The position numbers were made by a program, and so were the translations under genes. From Parvularcula sp. (GTDB taxonomy: Bacteria > Pseudomonadota > Alphaproteobacteria > Caulobacterales > Parvularculaceae): DNA of 61,689 nucleotides. Below, in pieces: positions 8,471-16,916 of the stretch (within the stretch, counting starts at the first letter, position 1; every line of letters begins with the position of its first letter). Location of the stretch: NCBI GenBank assembly GCA_002704915.1, contig PAIP01000040.1, forward strand, positions 1 through 61,689, read 5' to 3'. The notes beneath the pieces were generated by a model. That model was not told the DNA's origin, made no database searches, and saw only the letters and a program-made list of their open reading frames with translations.

Positions 8471-8735
8471 GGTTATATTGTATGATAAAAAAACTTCTAT
8501 CCAACGCGCTTAATTGCAATACTTTTTCTCTGATGAAAATAGAAGCTTGAGAGCAAGAACTTGTACTATATTTATACTTTTCTGTGGCAAAAATTAAGCG
8601 ACTTGGAAACTATAATTCCTTAAGTAAAATGATAAAAATCGCTAGACTTTTTTTAACAAAGGACTATTTCATAGCAATCAATATCGAAAAATCACAAATG
8701 ATACTATTTGAAATTTACACCCTAAAAAAGACAAA
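8471..8735. other. AT-rich stretch without a recognisable gene
   Basis: Between leader copy B and the tRNA-Leu region I see no family-like reading frame. The longest candidate is a 45-codon frame on the plus strand from 8629 without recognisable similarity or promoter. The stretch is visibly AT-rich and may be the non-coding end of the integrated element. Confidence 0.5.
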
Positions 8736-8757
8736 ATGTTGTACCTATGTTGTACCT
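8736..8757. repeat. Perfect 11-bp tandem repeat near the island end
   Basis: ATGTTGTACCT occurs twice head-to-tail with no spacer. It lies about 60 bp from the tRNA-Leu 3' end. Short direct repeats at this distance from a tRNA attachment site could be arm-type sites for a tyrosine integrase or excisionase; that is an inference from position. Confidence 0.7.
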
Positions 8758-8790
8758 GTATAATTTTTAGTGCCAATTTTTAAATAAGAA

Positions 8791-8816
8791 AAGCCGAAGA
8801 TTTCTCTTCGGCTTTT
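8791..8816 (-). terminator. Rho-independent terminator of tRNA-Leu
   Basis: AAGCCGAAGA and TCTTCGGCTT form a 10-bp perfect stem with a 4-nt loop, followed by T residues on the minus strand and starting 1-2 nt after the tRNA. The hairpin is symmetric enough to act from either side. Confidence 0.85.
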
Positions 8817-8817
8817 G

Positions 8818-8899
8818 TGCGGGTGAAGGGACTCGAACCCCCACACCTTGCGGCATCAGATCCTAAGTCTGACGTGTCTACCAATTCCACCACACCCGC
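8818..8899 (-). tRNA. tRNA-Leu (anticodon TAG)
   Basis: About 82 nt on the minus strand. The acceptor arms GCGGGTG and CACCCGC pair fully, and the discriminator is A at 8818. The anticodon loop CTTAGGA within TCAGA/TCTGA arms gives anticodon TAG, reading CUA. The T-arm carries GGTTCGAGTCC. The longer variable arm fits a class II tRNA. CCA is not encoded. A hairpin terminator follows directly. It sits exactly where mobile-element genes on the left give way to core genes on the right, so it may be the attachment gene. Confidence 0.95.
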
Positions 8900-8932
8900 A
8901 TAAAGTGCAATTTAACACTTTTTATTTGGTTT

Positions 8933-8973
8933 AATCCTAAGTCTAGCGTGTCTACCAATTCCACCACACCCGC
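8933..8973 (-). pseudogene. Truncated tRNA-Leu, 5' half only
   Basis: Read on the minus strand, 8973 to 8933 repeats the first about 41 nt of the complete tRNA-Leu (acceptor 5' strand, D-arm and anticodon loop through CTTAGGAT), with changes at the anticodon stem (CTAGA for TCAGA). It then diverges into unrelated sequence. The 5' flanks of both copies are also alike (TTTGCACT and ATTGCACT). It cannot fold into a tRNA. It is either an attachment-site scar of the island on the left or what is left of a tandem tRNA pair. Confidence 0.85.
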
Positions 8974-8984
8974 GAAATGGAGTG

Positions 8985-9014
8985 CAAATATAAATCAATT
9001 TTCCGATTTGCAAA
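8985..9014 (-). promoter_or_regulatory. Bacteroidota-type promoter driving the tRNA-Leu pair
   Basis: On the minus strand -33 TTTG (9011-9014), an 18-nt spacer and -7 TATATTTG (8985-8992) match the Bacteroidota consensus exactly. It lies just before the truncated tRNA half, so transcripts would run through the half copy into the complete tRNA. Confidence 0.85.
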
Positions 9015-9070
9015 TGCACTCCCATTAAAAACTTGTTTTTTGTACTTTTAGTGTCCTTTTTAATACATAT

Positions 9071-10459
9071 ATGAAAGATATCAATAATTACATCAGTTCC
9101 AACAAGGACAGATTCATCGACGAGTTGATCGAACTTTTAAAAATTCCCTCCATTAGTGCTGACCCAGCGTATTCCCAAGATGTGTTGGAAGCCGCTAAAG
9201 CTGTAAAAAAATCGTTGGAGGAAGCTGGTTGTGAAAACACAGAAATTTGCAAGACCAAAGGCTACCCGGTGGTTTATGGTGACAAAATCATAGACCCCAA
9301 CTTGCCAACGGTGCTGGTTTACGGCCACTATGATGTGCAACCTCCAGACCCCATTGACCTATGGGATTCCCCTCCTTTTGAACCTGTTATCAAGAAAACC
9401 GAATTACATCCCGATGGGGCCATTTTTGCTAGAGGGGCTTGCGACGACAAGGGCCAGTTCTTTATGCATGTAAAGGCCGTGGAATACATGATCAAGAACA
9501 ATACGTTGCCTTGCAATGTAAAGTTTATGATCGAAGGTGAAGAAGAAGTGGGAAGCGATAGTTTAGGGGATTTCCTAAAGGAAAACAGTGAAAAATTCAA
9601 AAACGATATCATTCTTATTTCTGACACGGGAATGATTGCCAATGACACCCCATCAATTACAACAGGCTTGCGCGGACTCAGTTATGTGGAAGTGGAAGTC
9701 ACCGGTGCCAACAGAGATTTGCATTCTGGTATTTATGGAGGTGCAGCACCCAATCCCATCAACATATTGGCGAAAATGATTGCCGAACTTCATGATGAGA
9801 ACAACCATATCACCATTCCTGGATTTTATGATAAAGTCCAAATCATTTCAGATGAAGAGCGCGCAGAGATGGCAAAGGCCCCTTTTGATCTGGAAGAATA
9901 TAAAAAAGCTTTGGATATTGATGATGTCCACGGAGAAAAAGGCTATTCCACACCAGAGCGTTTTGGAATCCGACCAACATTGGATGTCAACGGAATTTGG
10001 GGAGGCTACATGGGTGAAGGTGCAAAAACCGTAATCGCCAGCAAAGCCTACGCAAAAATTTCCATGCGATTGGTTCCTGATCAAGATTGGCACGAGATTA
10101 CCGACTTGTTCACCAAACATTTCAAATCAATCGCACCCAAAAGCGTGAAAGTCAAGGTGACCCCACATCACGGTGGTCAAGCCTACGTTACCCCGATTGA
10201 CAGTATCGGTTACCAAGCGGCTTCCAAAGCGATGGAGACCACCTTTGGAAAAACTCCGGTACCTCAACGTACAGGGGGAAGTATTCCGATCGTCGCCCTT
10301 TTTGAAAATGTTTTCGACAGCAAAACAATCCTTTTGGGATTTGGATTGGACAGTGATGCCATCCACTCCCCCAACGAACATTTTGGAGTTTGGAATTTTT
10401 TAAAGGGCATTGAGACTATCCCCTACTTCTATAAATATTACACAGAAATGAAGGCCTAG
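9071..10459 (+). CDS. M20/M25/M40 family dipeptidase
   Basis: A 462-aa cytosolic zinc peptidase with no signal peptide. The metal-site landmarks are YGHYDVQP (about residue 85), ARGACDDKG (about 118), EGEEEVGS (about 154) and a late HSPNEHFGV (about 430). The lid/dimerisation domain with DLHSGIYGG lies near residue 215. Members hydrolyse dipeptides or small peptides and use two zinc or manganese ions. It starts at ATG 9071, is transcribed away from the tRNA-Leu, and is the first clearly core-genome gene right of the island. Its stop overlaps by 4 bp the end of the convergent PhnA-like gene. Confidence 0.92.
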   Translation: MKDINNYISSNKDRFIDELIELLKIPSISADPAYSQDVLEAAKAVKKSLEEAGCENTEICKTKGYPVVYGDKIIDPNLPTVLVYGHYDVQPPDPIDLWDSPPFEPVIKKTELHPDGAIFARGACDDKGQFFMHVKAVEYMIKNNTLPCNVKFMIEGEEEVGSDSLGDFLKENSEKFKNDIILISDTGMIANDTPSITTGLRGLSYVEVEVTGANRDLHSGIYGGAAPNPINILAKMIAELHDENNHITIPGFYDKVQIISDEERAEMAKAPFDLEEYKKALDIDDVHGEKGYSTPERFGIRPTLDVNGIWGGYMGEGAKTVIASKAYAKISMRLVPDQDWHEITDLFTKHFKSIAPKSVKVKVTPHHGGQAYVTPIDSIGYQAASKAMETTFGKTPVPQRTGGSIPIVALFENVFDSKTILLGFGLDSDAIHSPNEHFGVWNFLKGIETIPYFYKYYTEMKA

Positions 10460-11034
10460 ATCTTTTTGACGTATTTGGTGATGATCACTATTTGTTGACC
10501 ATCCACCTTGCCTTCAATATATTCAGCATTTTCGTGATCCAGGGAAATCCGTCTAACGGCGGTTCCCTGTTTTGCGACCATGCTGGATCCTTTTACTTTT
10601 AGATCTTTCACCAAAACCACACTATCGCCATTCTCCAAAATATTGCCATTTACATCCCGGTGAATTATCTTCTCACCCTCTTCTTCCCCTTCACCAGTGG
10701 CTTTGGCCCATTCCAAGGTTTCATCTTCCAAATACATCATGTCCAAAAGATCTTGTGGCCATCCTTCGGATTTTAAACGATTGAGCATTCGCCAAACTAC
10801 CACCTTTACCGCATCGTGCTCGCTCCACATACTATCGTTTAAACACCGCCAGTGATTTGGATCCATAGTTTCCGGATTTTCTATTTGATCCTTACAAGTT
10901 TGGCTTATCAAAATACTTCCATCCAATCCTCCGGTAGAAACTGGTGGAACTTCATAAATTACCAAATCTTCCGTAGCTCCGCTCAATTCACAAACTCCTC
11001 CACTTCGTGCCTGTAATTCTTCTAGTAATGACAT
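10456..11034 (-). CDS. PhnA/YjdM-like protein
   Basis: A 192-aa soluble protein starting with ATG at 11034. The N-terminal part (ARSGGVCELSGATEDL) corresponds to the small PhnA zinc-ribbon-like segment, with its Cys pattern partly altered. The C-terminal part (about residues 125-192) is the typical PhnA domain with DVNGNILENGDSVVLVKDL and the VVAKQGT-like turn. Despite the name, the family is not shown to act in phosphonate breakdown here, and no phn genes lie nearby. It stands alone, convergent with the M20 peptidase, with a 4-bp overlap of the two stops. Confidence 0.85.
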   Translation of the reverse strand: MSLLEELQARSGGVCELSGATEDLVIYEVPPVSTGGLDGSILISQTCKDQIENPETMDPNHWRCLNDSMWSEHDAVKVVVWRMLNRLKSEGWPQDLLDMMYLEDETLEWAKATGEGEEEGEKIIHRDVNGNILENGDSVVLVKDLKVKGSSMVAKQGTAVRRISLDHENAEYIEGKVDGQQIVIITKYVKKI

Positions 11035-11105
11035 AATATTCTATTTGGCGCCAAATTTAACATTTTAGAATATCAAAACTAATCCCTTACCAATATAAAT
11101 ACCCT

Positions 11106-11145
11106 CTACATTTGTAGAATATAATTTTTTATTCTATGTTTGTAG
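11106..11145 (+). promoter_or_regulatory. Promoter with two BlaI-type operators (pair 1)
   Basis: Operator 1 CTACA-TT-TGTAG (11106-11117) and operator 2 CTATG-TT-TGTAG (11134-11145) resemble the TACA/TGTA dyads bound by BlaI/MecI repressors. The -33 TTTG (11111-11114) lies inside operator 1 and the -7 TATGTTTG (11135-11142) inside operator 2, with a 20-nt spacer. Both promoter elements are therefore covered when the repressor binds, which fits autoregulation. Confidence 0.8.
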
Positions 11146-11171
11146 AACAATACTTGTAAAAATCATTGAAA

Positions 11172-11537
11172 ATGCAGTTGTCCAAATCCGAAGAAGAATT
11201 AATGAATATCATCTGGAAGCTCAAAAAAGCTTTTATGAAAGATTTATTGGATGCCTACCCAGAACCCAAACCGGCCACAACAACGGTGGCAACACTATTA
11301 AAACGTATGACGGACAAGGGTTTTATAGCCTACAACAGTATTGGAAGAAGCAGGGAATATTATCCATTGGTAAAGAAGAAGGACTATTTTTCCAAACATG
11401 TGAACGGACTCATTAAAAACTTCTTTAATGACAGTGCCAGTCAATTTGCCTCCTTTTTTGCCCAAGAGACGAATTTGAGCAAAACGGAATTGGAGGAATT
11501 AAAAAAATTAATAGACAACGAAATCAAAAAGAAGTAA
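11172..11537 (+). CDS. BlaI/MecI/CopY-family repressor (pair 1)
   Basis: A 121-aa winged-helix repressor. ATG at 11172 (MQLSKSEEELMNIIWKL) is chosen over TTG at 11166. The core pattern, a leading E/D-rich helix, PEPKPATTTVATLLKRM as the recognition region and GFIAYN/YYPLV as the wing, is typical. The C-terminal helices dimerise, and in the family the linker is cut to release repression. The M56 peptidase gene begins 2 bp after its stop, so repressor and membrane protease are one operon. The two dyads upstream are probably its own operators. Bacteroidota pairs of this kind are mostly not linked to beta-lactamases, and none is present here. Confidence 0.9.
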   Translation: MQLSKSEEELMNIIWKLKKAFMKDLLDAYPEPKPATTTVATLLKRMTDKGFIAYNSIGRSREYYPLVKKKDYFSKHVNGLIKNFFNDSASQFASFFAQETNLSKTELEELKKLIDNEIKKK

Positions 11538-11539
11538 TC

Positions 11540-13939
11540 ATGTTAGTTTTTCTCTTAAAATCGACCGCATGCCTCACCATTTTTCTGGCCTTCTATAAAC
11601 TAGCGCTGGAAAGGGAAAGCATACATAATTTTAAGAGATTTTTTTTGCTCGGAGCCTTGATCGCCTCCTTTTTGATTCCAAATATCGTCTTTACCGAATA
11701 TGTTGAAATAGTACCGAATACCGCACATACCGATTTTACAATCAACAATGATTCGCCAGCGGCCTATCCTGATTCTATCTCCCCTCCAGAGCCGGGCTTG
11801 GAATGGGAAGTTATGTTGTGGAGCATTTATGCCCTGGGGGTTATTGTATTTGGATTCCGCTTTATCAGACATTTGGCACAAATTTGGAAACGTATCCGGT
11901 TGAACCCAAAGTTCAAGGAAAATTTTATCGTCAAGGTGCTATTAAAACAATCGCTGCCTCCGCATACATTTTTCAACTATATCTTTTTGAACCAAAAACA
12001 GTTTGAGGAAAAAAACATCCCACAGGAAGTACTTCTACATGAGGAAACCCATGCCAAGCAGCGGCATAGTTTGGATGTTCTCTTTATTGAACTGGCCCAA
12101 GTATTGTTATGGTTCAATCCCATTATCTACTTATTCAAATCCTCCATTAAACTCAATCACGAATTTTTAGCGGATAGGGCCGTGATCAGCAATAACAACA
12201 ATCATTCGCATTATCAAAATACCATCTTATCGTACTTATCACACGATAGTTTTAATAAACATCAGTCGACCGGCATAGCAAATGCCATTAATTATTCATC
12301 AATCAAAAAACGTTTTACAGTCATGAAAACAAACACATCAAAAAAATCATTTGCATTCAGAAGCCTTTTGCTTCTTCCGCTTACCTGCCTATTGTTATTT
12401 GGGTTTAGTGAAACGAAAACAATACCCCGTGTAACTCCTGCCGAGTTTACGGAAACACCCTATTACCCAGAAAATGAAGGTTTTGGATATATAGACGGTA
12501 TTTCATCAAGGGCTATACAATTAGCAGGTCTGGTATTGGACTCAGAAACTTTATTACCTATTGAAAATGCCATTATTAGGGATTCCGAAGGAAATACACT
12601 TGCAAAAACCGACAACAAAGGATATTACAACATTGAATTTCAAGTTTCTAATTCAGGCGAAATATTTTTTGATTTCAATGTAGTAAAAGATGGATACATT
12701 TCCCAAACTCAAATACAGCATTGGGGAAATTTACAAGGTAAAATTAGTTCCGCTATCTACATTGGTTTACGACAAGTCGAGTCAAGTATAAGGCAACAAT
12801 CCTCCCTAGTTCCAAATCTAAAAAATCTTGATTACGAAACCATATTGACCAATTATCCTGAGGTTAAAAAAGACTTTGTCTTCGCCAAAAAAATAGAAGC
12901 ATCTAAAAAGGACAACCAAAATGTTTTTCTGCAAATAGATAAAGGCTTCTATCTCTTGAGCGATAGTTGGATCAGGATAAATTCCAAGGACGACTTAGTT
13001 CTAGTTGACGATGAAACCATCGTACCTGCATACAAACTGAACACCATTATTAAGAGAAACCAAATAATTGGCATGACCCCATTGGGCCCTGGGAATAAAG
13101 CGAATTATGCAATTTATACTTCAAAGCAGGCTCAAAACGACGGCCAAAAAACCATCAATCCGGTTGAAATCCACATCAATAAAAATGGCAAGCTGTTGTT
13201 TCAAAACAAATTAGTTCCACTAGAACATTTGAAGAATGAACTTGTAAAAATCAACGACCACCTTTCCTTTGATGAACGCAAAAAAACGTTGCGAGCCATC
13301 ATAAATGTGGAGGCAACCACCCCAAAAGATGTCATCCAAAAAGTGGACGGGATTTTTGAAGAATACGGTTCCGCAACCATCAATATTGTGGGTCCAAAAA
13401 TACAACAGCAAGGCAGTGCCACACGCGAGGAAATGAAGGAGTACAACACCTTGGCCAAAAAATACAATGAAATGGACCGCAATAACATGGTCATTAAAAG
13501 CAATGAGGTAACGCGGCTAAAGGTAATCTATGATAAAATGTCCAAAAAGCAGCGAACGGATGCTGAACCCTTTCCAGATTTACCGCCACCACCTCCAGCG
13601 CCAAATGCTCCAAAACCACCTGAAAATGGCTCCGATACAGAGTATGCTTCAAATAAAATTGAAAATATAATTGACACACAAGATCCCTATGATGATCTTG
13701 GGGGGAATAGCCCTATTAGTTCCCCAACAGCACCTCCTATACCTCCCACTCCTTTGGAGCATATCAAGGAAATGGCGGATAAGGGAGCAACCTTTATGCT
13801 CAACGGAAAAGAAATATCTGCAAAAAAAGCCATTGAGATTATCCAGAATAATGACAAAATCAATATTGATTCTAGAGGTTCCACGGATAATAAGACGATA
13901 GTAAAACTATCTGTAAATCCAATTGAAATAGACAACTAG
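11540..13939 (+). CDS. BlaR1-like M56 membrane metalloprotease with CarboxypepD_reg-like and ExbD/TolR-like C-terminal modules
   Basis: A 799-aa protein. The N-terminal about 300 residues carry membrane helices and the cytoplasmic M56 peptidase motif HEETH (about residue 167) with ELAQVLLWFNPIIY downstream. A further membrane helix (LLLLPLTCLLLFGF) lies near residue 275. The periplasmic part differs from true BlaR1. A CarboxypepD_reg-like domain (QLAGLVLDSETLLPIENA) spans about 328-400. A segment at about 540-625 with the pattern of ExbD/TolR periplasmic domains (VEIHINKNGKLLFQNKLV) follows. Then come a Pro-rich linker near 680 and a last small domain (FMLNGKEISAKKAIEII). No penicillin-binding sensor domain is present, so it presumably senses some envelope signal and cleaves the partner repressor. 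Confidence 0.85.
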   Translation: MLVFLLKSTACLTIFLAFYKLALERESIHNFKRFFLLGALIASFLIPNIVFTEYVEIVPNTAHTDFTINNDSPAAYPDSISPPEPGLEWEVMLWSIYALGVIVFGFRFIRHLAQIWKRIRLNPKFKENFIVKVLLKQSLPPHTFFNYIFLNQKQFEEKNIPQEVLLHEETHAKQRHSLDVLFIELAQVLLWFNPIIYLFKSSIKLNHEFLADRAVISNNNNHSHYQNTILSYLSHDSFNKHQSTGIANAINYSSIKKRFTVMKTNTSKKSFAFRSLLLLPLTCLLLFGFSETKTIPRVTPAEFTETPYYPENEGFGYIDGISSRAIQLAGLVLDSETLLPIENAIIRDSEGNTLAKTDNKGYYNIEFQVSNSGEIFFDFNVVKDGYISQTQIQHWGNLQGKISSAIYIGLRQVESSIRQQSSLVPNLKNLDYETILTNYPEVKKDFVFAKKIEASKKDNQNVFLQIDKGFYLLSDSWIRINSKDDLVLVDDETIVPAYKLNTIIKRNQIIGMTPLGPGNKANYAIYTSKQAQNDGQKTINPVEIHINKNGKLLFQNKLVPLEHLKNELVKINDHLSFDERKKTLRAIINVEATTPKDVIQKVDGIFEEYGSATINIVGPKIQQQGSATREEMKEYNTLAKKYNEMDRNNMVIKSNEVTRLKVIYDKMSKKQRTDAEPFPDLPPPPPAPNAPKPPENGSDTEYASNKIENIIDTQDPYDDLGGNSPISSPTAPPIPPTPLEHIKEMADKGATFMLNGKEISAKKAIEIIQNNDKINIDSRGSTDNKTIVKLSVNPIEIDN

Positions 13940-13959
13940 ATCTCATTTCGTACAATGTT

Positions 13960-13985
13960 AAAAGCCCCTTAATTGGGGCTTTTTA
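13960..13985 (+). terminator. Rho-independent terminator of the BlaI/M56 operon (pair 1)
   Basis: AAAAGCCCC and GGGGCTTTTT form a strong stem around TTAATT, about 20 bp after the M56 stop. Confidence 0.9.
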
Positions 13986-14043
13986 TGTAACAAATCCACC
14001 CAATCTGCGTTCTAATAACCTATCAATCAAAAGAGAACACGAT

Positions 14044-15144
14044 ATGTTACAACGCTTTTTTATCTTCTGCTCTGGAGCGGATACCGAAATCCTTGACTCT
14101 TGTTCCAACGGGGAACGCAACAAATACGCCGGCATAGGCGCTACCGTATTTTTTACTGCCGTAATGGCTTTTATCGCATCAGGATATGCACTTTACACTG
14201 TTTTTGACACAATTTACACCGCCATTTTCTTTGGTTTGATATGGGGACTGCTCATTTTCAATTTGGACCGATATATTGTTTCCACCATTAAAAAGCGTGA
14301 CAATTTTAAAGGTGAACTGCTCCAGGCCGCACCACGTATTGTTTTGGCATTGATCATTGCGGTAGTGATTTCCAAACCTTTGGAAATGAAAATTTTTGAA
14401 AAGGAGATCAACCAAGTCCTTCTGGAAGAAAAAAACGCACTCACCCTGAACAACAAGGAACAATTGGCACTCCAATACACCCCGAAGATTGAAAGCCTAA
14501 ACCAAGATATTGCTAACCTGAAGGGTGAAATTGCGACGAAAGAAGCCGAGACCAATGCGCTTTACGACACCTATATTTCTGAAGCGGAAGGTACTGCTGG
14601 AACGGGGCTGTTGGGCAAAGGTCCTGTTTATGAAGAAAAACGGGAGAAACACGATGCCGCTTTGGCGGAACTCAATGCCTTGAAAGAGACGAATGCTGGC
14701 AAAATTGAAAACATTGAAGCCCAAATTACAGCCTTACAAACCGATTACGACACGGCAGTTGCCAACTCACAACCCATTATCGATGGTTTTGACGGACTCA
14801 TGGCCCGCATCAATGCATTGGGCAAATTACCCTGGTTTCCCTCATTTTTTATCTTTTTATTGTTCTTAGCTATAGAAACAGCTCCCATCATAGCCAAATT
14901 ATTGGCGCCAAGGGGCGAATACGACTATAAGTTTGAGGAGCAAGAAAGCGTAGTGGCCACTTGGGTAATGCAAAAGGTGGCACAGCGTAAATTATTGATG
15001 GCCACCGATAGTGAAATCAACCAAAAAATCTATGCCGATATAAAAAATGAGGAAGAATTGTATCGCTACAAAAAAGAAAAAGCTGAGGAATTATTGCGTT
15101 TACAAGCGGACTCGTTTCATAAGGTACAGGTAAAGGGACTTTAA
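14044..15144 (+). CDS. DUF4407 membrane protein
   Basis: A 366-aa protein of the DUF4407 family. Two early hydrophobic segments (about residues 32-55 and 58-78), a third at about 97-115 and a last one near 262-280 (FFIFLLFLAIETAPIIAKLL) bracket a long charged helical region with Lys/Glu/Ala-rich coiled coil (about 120-255). The segment FCSGADTEILDSC at the N-terminus and NLDRYIVSTIKK after the second helix are typical. The function of the family is unknown; the architecture suggests an inner-membrane scaffold or channel-like protein. It stands alone between a terminator and the convergent MutS-like gene, whose end it overlaps by 4 bp. Confidence 0.85.
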   Translation: MLQRFFIFCSGADTEILDSCSNGERNKYAGIGATVFFTAVMAFIASGYALYTVFDTIYTAIFFGLIWGLLIFNLDRYIVSTIKKRDNFKGELLQAAPRIVLALIIAVVISKPLEMKIFEKEINQVLLEEKNALTLNNKEQLALQYTPKIESLNQDIANLKGEIATKEAETNALYDTYISEAEGTAGTGLLGKGPVYEEKREKHDAALAELNALKETNAGKIENIEAQITALQTDYDTAVANSQPIIDGFDGLMARINALGKLPWFPSFFIFLLFLAIETAPIIAKLLAPRGEYDYKFEEQESVVATWVMQKVAQRKLLMATDSEINQKIYADIKNEEELYRYKKEKAEELLRLQADSFHKVQVKGL

Positions 15145-16910
15145 TCCACAATACCCATATTTTTTAGCAGGAAAGATGCGTTCATATTCTGGCAAACGCC
15201 CTCTTTGAACTTGTAATCAAAAAACAGCTCTCCGTTGACAATCTGGGCATCAAAATAGCGATTTTCCACTTCGGGGAGCTCATCGGCCAAGGTACACAGG
15301 CTTAGATCGTGGGTGGCCACCATTCCGGTCGACCCGTTCTGCACCAAACGTTTTACAAATTTTTTGGAACCTTCTGCCTTGTCCACACTGTTGGTCCCCT
15401 TCAATATCTCATCCAAAATCACAAAACAGTCCTCTTTTTCCAATTCCTCCACGATATATTTCAGGCGTTTGAGCTCTGCATAAAAATAGGAAGTCTCATC
15501 TGCCAAAGAATCTGACGAACGCATGCTTGTAAGCAACCGCACCGGAGCATATTTTACCTCTTTGCCCATAACGGGCAAGCCCATGTTCGCCATCACAATT
15601 TGAAGGCCGACCGCTCGCAAAAAAGTACTTTTCCCGGCCATATTGGCCCCTGTTACGATACAAAAGCGTCCCTTTCCGATCTCAAAATCGTTCAAAACGT
15701 TCTTTTTGGGGTCCACCAAGGGATGGCCAACTTCTTTAGCACTGATCACAGTATCCCCTTTCACCAACGTTGGATAGGTATGTTCAGGATGATTGAACGC
15801 ATAGGTACCCAATGTAATGTAGGCATCAAACTGAGCAATGGCAGCAAACCAACCGGCTACATCCTTACCGTATTTTGATACCCAAGATTGCACTTTATAG
15901 GCATAAAAAAGACTGTACAGTCCAAGACCTTGAGCAAAAAATAACACTACCAAGTTGTATTGTTGCTCCAACATGGTCGTACGTTGGGTAAAGCGCTTCA
16001 AAATCATTGATGTTTTTTCGCCTTTTACCTCTAGTTTTGATTGTAGATCCTTCAATAATTCAGAAGAAAAACTGGTTTCTTCCAGTTCAGAAATCAATCT
16101 TTGATGTTGTTGGATGGTATCTTGCGCCTCGGACACTTTCACCGAAAATTCCAGAATGTCCTTGGCATATCTACCGACAATTCCCAATCCTAAAAAATAC
16201 CATATCAAAACCAAGCTTTCAGGCACCAGACCCATTACCGCCAGTGTAATCAACAATATGGAAATGCCCAAAAATACGGGCGCTCCGATCCCCGCCCATT
16301 TGGGCGTCACCCTTGTATGGGACTTCATCCAATCGGAAACCACATTGGGCGATATTTTCGGCTTGGTTTCACCGGCCAACGCGGAGAAATGTTGTCGCCA
16401 TTCCGGAAGCTGGGCCAATTCTTGAATGGCTTCTTGTTTTTTATCAATATCCTTTGTGTCACCATCCAACAAAAGATCAGAGAAAACTTCGCGTCCTTGT
16501 TGCAAAGTGGTCCGGTTCGCATATTGATAAAAAGAGCCTCTTCCAAAAAGGTCCAGATCTTGGGCGTATGGGTGATCGGGTTTTAAAAATTCCTTGCCAT
16601 CCGGTAAATGATGAAAACGACGTTCCAAGATTTCCAGTTCCGTGGTATTGATAGCAATCAGTCGTTCCAGATACTTCTTATGGCGTTTTACATTGCTAAA
16701 CCGCACCACCAGATAGAGAAACAATATAATTCCTACGGGCAACAACACAAAAATGAAAGTCGTGCCCCAAAAAAAATATATCCCGAAAGCCAAAGCCACA
16801 AAAACAGAAAGACGAAGCGTGGCCAAAAGTGACAATTTCTTTTTCGCCCGCTGTAGTTCTTGTTGATGCTTCTCCCTTTGATCGGTGTAAAAGGCTTTTA
16901 AATCCGTCAT
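15141..16910 (-). CDS. Membrane-anchored MutS-like ATPase
   Basis: A 589-aa protein with the ATPase core of MutS but no mismatch-recognition domain. Two adjacent membrane helices (about residues 30-70) and two more near 205-250 come first, then a lever/helical region. The MutS V domain has the Walker A GANMAGKSTFL (about residue 420), Walker B CFVILDEI (about 495) and GTNSVDKAEGSKKF and ATHDLSL motifs. The family is widespread in Bacteroidota and separate from mismatch repair; its role is not established, and handling of branched DNA or RNA near the membrane is speculation. It starts at ATG 16910, six bases after the end of the MmcQ/YjbR gene, so the two are probably cotranscribed. Confidence 0.88.
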   Translation of the reverse strand: MTDLKAFYTDQREKHQQELQRAKKKLSLLATLRLSVFVALAFGIYFFWGTTFIFVLLPVGIILFLYLVVRFSNVKRHKKYLERLIAINTTELEILERRFHHLPDGKEFLKPDHPYAQDLDLFGRGSFYQYANRTTLQQGREVFSDLLLDGDTKDIDKKQEAIQELAQLPEWRQHFSALAGETKPKISPNVVSDWMKSHTRVTPKWAGIGAPVFLGISILLITLAVMGLVPESLVLIWYFLGLGIVGRYAKDILEFSVKVSEAQDTIQQHQRLISELEETSFSSELLKDLQSKLEVKGEKTSMILKRFTQRTTMLEQQYNLVVLFFAQGLGLYSLFYAYKVQSWVSKYGKDVAGWFAAIAQFDAYITLGTYAFNHPEHTYPTLVKGDTVISAKEVGHPLVDPKKNVLNDFEIGKGRFCIVTGANMAGKSTFLRAVGLQIVMANMGLPVMGKEVKYAPVRLLTSMRSSDSLADETSYFYAELKRLKYIVEELEKEDCFVILDEILKGTNSVDKAEGSKKFVKRLVQNGSTGMVATHDLSLCTLADELPEVENRYFDAQIVNGELFFDYKFKEGVCQNMNASFLLKNMGIVD

Positions 16911-16916
16911 CTAAAA

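Noticed and set aside
8629-8763. 45-codon plus-strand ORF in the island end
   Set aside because: No known family, promoter or ribosome site, and it contains the 11-bp tandem repeat; better explained as chance in AT-rich DNA.
10456-11034. Phosphonate degradation role for the PhnA-like gene
   Set aside because: No other phn genes are present, and the family name reflects gene position in E. coli, not a shown activity.
11540-13939. Beta-lactam resistance by BlaR1/BlaI
   Set aside because: Neither M56 protein has a penicillin-binding sensor domain, and no beta-lactamase gene is nearby; resistance should not be inferred.
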